From the NCBI GenBank assembly GCA_963753115.1, contig CAVWBB010000033.1:62001-126000 (forward strand): 64,000 nt of DNA, in the 5' to 3' direction. Below are positions 61,319-64,000 of this stretch, piece by piece. The DNA comes from Bog-473 sp963753115 (GTDB lineage: Bacteria; Actinomycetota; Acidimicrobiia; Acidimicrobiales; RAAP-2). A model generated the notes under the pieces. That model was not told where the DNA came from, made no database searches, and saw only the letters and a list, made by a program, of their open reading frames with translations. Position 1 is the stretch's first letter. Each line of letters starts with the position of its first letter. The translations under genes and the position numbers were made by a program.

Positions 61319-62610
61319 ATGCGTGGGATTGATCGGATTGGCGTGACCTTCGACGAGCCAATCTGGTGGCCAATGCCGGCCTGCTCTTGGTCGCGACGTT
61401 GGTCGTTCGTCTCGGACTCGAGCGCCTCGTCAACGCCACGGTCCATCTCTCGGGACGTATCGGCGGCGCGTTCGGGGCGCAAGGTGCTCACCTTGGTGCA
61501 TGCGATGGTGGCCGGCGCCTCGCACATCGACCACGCCGACGTGCTGCGCTCGGGGGCGACATCGGCGGTGTTGGGGCACCGGGTCATGGCACCGTCGACG
61601 CTCGGGACGTTCCTGCGGGCCTTCACTTTCGGTCACGTCCGCCAACTCGACGCCGTTCTCGCTGAAGTGCTGCGCAGGGCCTGGGCCCTCGGGGCAGGGC
61701 CCGGGGCGTCTCAGATGGTCATCGATCTCGACTCGACCATCTGCGAGGTGTGCGGCAAGGCCAAGGGTGGGGCGGGATTCGGCTACACCCACCGGCTCGG
61801 CTATCACCCCCTCATTGCCACGTGGGCGACCACGGGTGAGGTGCTCCATGCCCGCTTGCGCAAAGGAGCGGCCAACACCCAGCGCGGGACGGTGCGTTTC
61901 GTCGAAGAGCTGGTCGCCCGGGTGCGCCGGGCCGGGGCGTCTGGCGAACTCATCATGCGATTCGACTCGGGCTTTTGGTCCAACCGGACCATCGCCACGC
62001 TCGAACGGCTCGGCGTGGGCTACACCATGGGCGTCCGGATGATCACCTCCGTGACCAGCGCCGTTTCGGCCATCGACGAGTCGGCCTGGACCCCGATCGA
62101 GTACACCTGCGACGGCGAGGCCGAGGTGGCCGAGTGCATCTCAAGGGACGCCGGCTCATCGTGCGACGCACCCGCCTCATTGGTCGCCAAGCCACCTTGT
62201 GGCCGCAATGGCGCCACTTCGCCTTCGTCACCGATCTCGAAGGCCACCCCGTCGACGTCGATGCCTTTCACCGTGAGCACGCCCGAGTCGAACTCGCCAT
62301 CCGAGACCTCAAAGAAGGGGCCGGACTCGAGCACGTCCCCTCGGGACACTTCTTCGCCAACGTGGCGTGGCTCGTCTGCGCTGTTCTCGCCCACGACCTC
62401 ATTCGCTGGACCGCAATGCTGGGCAAACTCACACCAGCGGAGCACTTCACGGTGGCGCGCACCGTGCGCACGCGTTTCTTCTCCGTTCCGGGCCGCCTGG
62501 TCAGCCGTTCGGGGATGCCGACGCTGCGCGCCCCGCTCGAATGGCCATGGGCTGAGACCTTCGTTCGCGCGCTCACCCTCTTGCGGAGCTTGCCGCCGGT
62601 CCCCCTATAG
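61319..62610 (+). mobile_element. IS1380-type transposase with three frameshifts
   Basis: Pieces in two frames join as one DDE transposase of about 430 residues: VTFDEP, then NLVANAGLLLVATLVVRLGLERLVNATVHLSGRIGGA, then SGRKVLTLVHAMVAGASHIDHADVLRSGAT, VIDLDSTICEVCGKAKGG (first Asp), FDSGFWSNRTIATLERLGVGYTMGVR (second Asp), then LKGRRLIVRRTRLIGRQATLWPQWRHFAFVTD and HARVELAIRDLKEGAGLEHVPSGHF (the Glu). Slips fall near 61358, 61465 and 62130. Family assignment rests on the N-terminal FDEPNLVANAGL and the DxDST pattern. The right-hand end cannot be placed. Confidence 0.75.
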
Positions 62611-62640
62611 GCAGAACCCACGCGGGCGGCGCACCGCAGA

Positions 62641-63158
62641 CCGGCCTCAGGCGCTGACATCGACAACCAAGTTCTGAAGGTCTGCCTCGGCCTGCCCAGA
62701 TTCCCGGTGAACCCACGACGAAGCCCGGTGGAGTCAGCCGCCAGACAAACACGGCCACCTCATCGGTTCATCTCAAGATTGTGGTGGATGATTTAGGTGT
62801 TGAGGGATGGCACGGCCGTTCCGGATCGGAGCGACGGGCGGTCTCGGGTTGTTGGTAGCAACCCGGACCAATCACCCCAACTCGGAGACGGGACGTGCCG
62901 TTTCAATGTGCCGCTGGTTGGTCTCGGTCGACGACGTTTTGCAACGTCACGGGACTCCAAGTCAGACCGGACCTGCCAGCACTCCCGAACCTATTCAGGA
63001 CCAGCAATCAAGCGGTGGACCCTCAGAGAAGTATCAATGTATGGAGGCACCTTGGTAATTGGAAAGCAGCTCGACATTGAGACCCAACCTGGGCGTATGG
63101 TTCCCCTCGGCGTGATCCAATGCGGATTGCCCGAATCACAACAGAGAGGGGGTGCCCT
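62641..63158. other. Stretch without a recognisable gene
   Basis: Open frames here are short, disagree with each other and lack ribosome sites. No tRNA cloverleaf or tandem repeat is visible. It is probably IS flank or degraded DNA. Confidence 0.5.
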
Positions 63159-63434
63159 GTGGCACTCGGAATCTATTTCGTGCATGAAGGCTTTACGTCC
63201 GAGAAATACGACACCGCAATCAAGAAGCTGGAGGCTGCTGGTGGAGGGAAGCCAAAAGGGCGCACCTACCACTGCGCGCTTGAATCCAATGGTGAGATCC
63301 AGGTCTTCGATATCTGGGAGTCCCAGGCGGACTTTGACGCTTTCGGGCCGAAGCTGATGCCAATCCTCACCGAGTTGGGCGTCGGACTGAAGGAGCCGAT
63401 GGTCGCCACCGTCCACAACGTGATAACCGGCTGA
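63159..63434 (+). CDS. Small dimeric alpha/beta-barrel (ABM-like) protein
   Basis: 91 residues from GTG 63159, which follows GAGAGGGGG at a good distance. It reads VALGIYFVHEGFTSEKYDTAIKKLEAAGGGKPKGRTYHCALESNGEIQVFDIWESQADFDAFGPKLMPILTELGV (split here only for description: strand, helix, two strands, helix). The FDIWESQADFDAFGPKLMPILTELG part is typical of small ferredoxin-like barrel proteins related to antibiotic-biosynthesis monooxygenases. Catalytic role unknown. Base composition is lower in GC than the core. Confidence 0.6.
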   Translation: MALGIYFVHEGFTSEKYDTAIKKLEAAGGGKPKGRTYHCALESNGEIQVFDIWESQADFDAFGPKLMPILTELGVGLKEPMVATVHNVITG

Positions 63435-63452
63435 GTCTTCGCAACTGATCGG

Positions 63453-63848
63453 TCAGTTGGCTGGTTCATGGCCATTGGCGTCGCTACCATCCAGGCGTAT
63501 TGGGATACCCGGTAACGCGATTGGTCGCCATCGAACGAGGTGCCGGGGAACCTGTTTTGCAAAGGAGCGGTTGCTGTCGAGCCTCCATTCCGGGATGGTT
63601 CGAATGGCGTCTGAAGGTGCTCCAACTTGTCGCACTCCCTGGGTGCGAGCAAGGGTTTCCGAGGTATCGACGAACTCACCGGGATCCTGACCCAGGTCGT
63701 ACTCACACCTCCAGGAAACCCAGCACTCCCAAGAGGCAAGCACCAACAAGTAGGAAGGCTGGCCGTCAATGAGAGCAACACCAAACCTCGGCACGTCCCA
63801 CCACCCGGACCAGGACAGCACCTCTCCGAACTCGGCATCCGGAGCCAT
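63453..63848 (-). CDS. Possible hypothetical protein, perhaps disrupted
   Basis: A 131-codon frame from ATG 63848. The start (EVLSWSGWWDVPRFGVALIDGQPSYLLVLASWECW) resembles small actinobacterial proteins with a WWDxPRxGVA motif; the later half has no family feel and may be out of frame. No ribosome site is obvious. The flank 63849-64000 shows no gene that I can support. Confidence 0.3.
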   Translation of the reverse strand: MAPDAEFGEVLSWSGWWDVPRFGVALIDGQPSYLLVLASWECWVSWRCEYDLGQDPGEFVDTSETLARTQGVRQVGAPSDAIRTIPEWRLDSNRSFAKQVPRHLVRWRPIALPGIPIRLDGSDANGHEPAN

Positions 63849-64000
63849 CCACCAAGTATGGCCACCGACCCGCCGTTCGGGGGCAGGTCCGAGACCGGCT
63901 GCGCCTGGGTGGAAGGACTATTCGGCAAACGGGACGATATCGACCGAGATCTCTACCGCCGGAACCGTTCCTCTGTTCTCAAGCCAGTGGAAGGTGTTTC

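Overview
The window is GC-rich (clearly above 65% by eye) bacterial chromosome. The gene set points to an actinomycete, most likely class Acidimicrobiia: SepF and a Wag31-type DivIVA, the bacterial proteasome activator Bpa, an H1-tailed DksA protein, DUF3040, ergothioneine genes, many GTG starts and 4-bp GTGA/ATGA overlaps. The class assignment is inference from gene content and style, not from a marker search.

Layout. 1-9 kb: tail of a YfhO-like membrane protein; egtB-egtD (ergothioneine); a PadR regulator with a DrrAB-type ABC exporter behind a good promoter and palindrome; an SDR and a nitronate monooxygenase-like enzyme. 8.7-21.8 kb: a DHA2 transporter fused to a winged-helix domain; an N-acetylglucosamine kinase-like protein divergent from a GH4 glycosidase; DUF2254; a CapA-like protein; a tyrosine phosphatase overlapping an acyl-CoA synthetase; small membrane proteins; a ROK kinase; an HNH endonuclease; a lipoate-ligase-like protein ending in a terminator.

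22-41.4 kb: the division and cell-wall (dcw) cluster and its tail: mraZ, rsmH, ftsL, ftsI, murE, mraY, ftsW, murG, murC, murB, ftsQ, ftsZ, yggS-like, sepF, yggT, divIVA, dksA-like, lspA, rluD-like. Most genes overlap by 1-4 bp. murF and murD are absent from their usual places. Six AGTGG-type repeats with 10-11 bp period overlap the mraZ promoter and look like MraZ operator boxes. 41.4-53.7 kb: a group 2 sigma factor, a histidine phosphatase, an Rrf2 regulator, a phosphodiesterase, bpa, dnaE, two uncharacterised genes, a YyaL-type thioredoxin-domain protein and an SDR.

53.7-58.0 kb is a decayed accessory segment: truncated DUF4386, a frameshifted small gene, a broken membrane glycosyltransferase-like gene with a purine-rich tract, and two 3' fragments of the SDR. 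It lies between exact 234-bp direct repeats (53437-53670 and 57741-57974). 58.0-59.6 kb is an ECF41 sigma factor operon with its carboxymuconolactone decarboxylase partner and an exact match to the ECF41 promoter pattern. 59.6-64 kb holds a MenE-like ligase, an IS110 fragment, a frameshifted IS1380-type transposase, a small alpha/beta-barrel protein and poorly coding DNA.

Single-base frameshifts recur in genes that are otherwise intact (YfhO-like, egtD, padR, murG, the 3' end of the SDR). Since murG is normally essential, many of these are probably consensus errors, and full-span coordinates are given for them. Those in the accessory and IS regions may be true decay.
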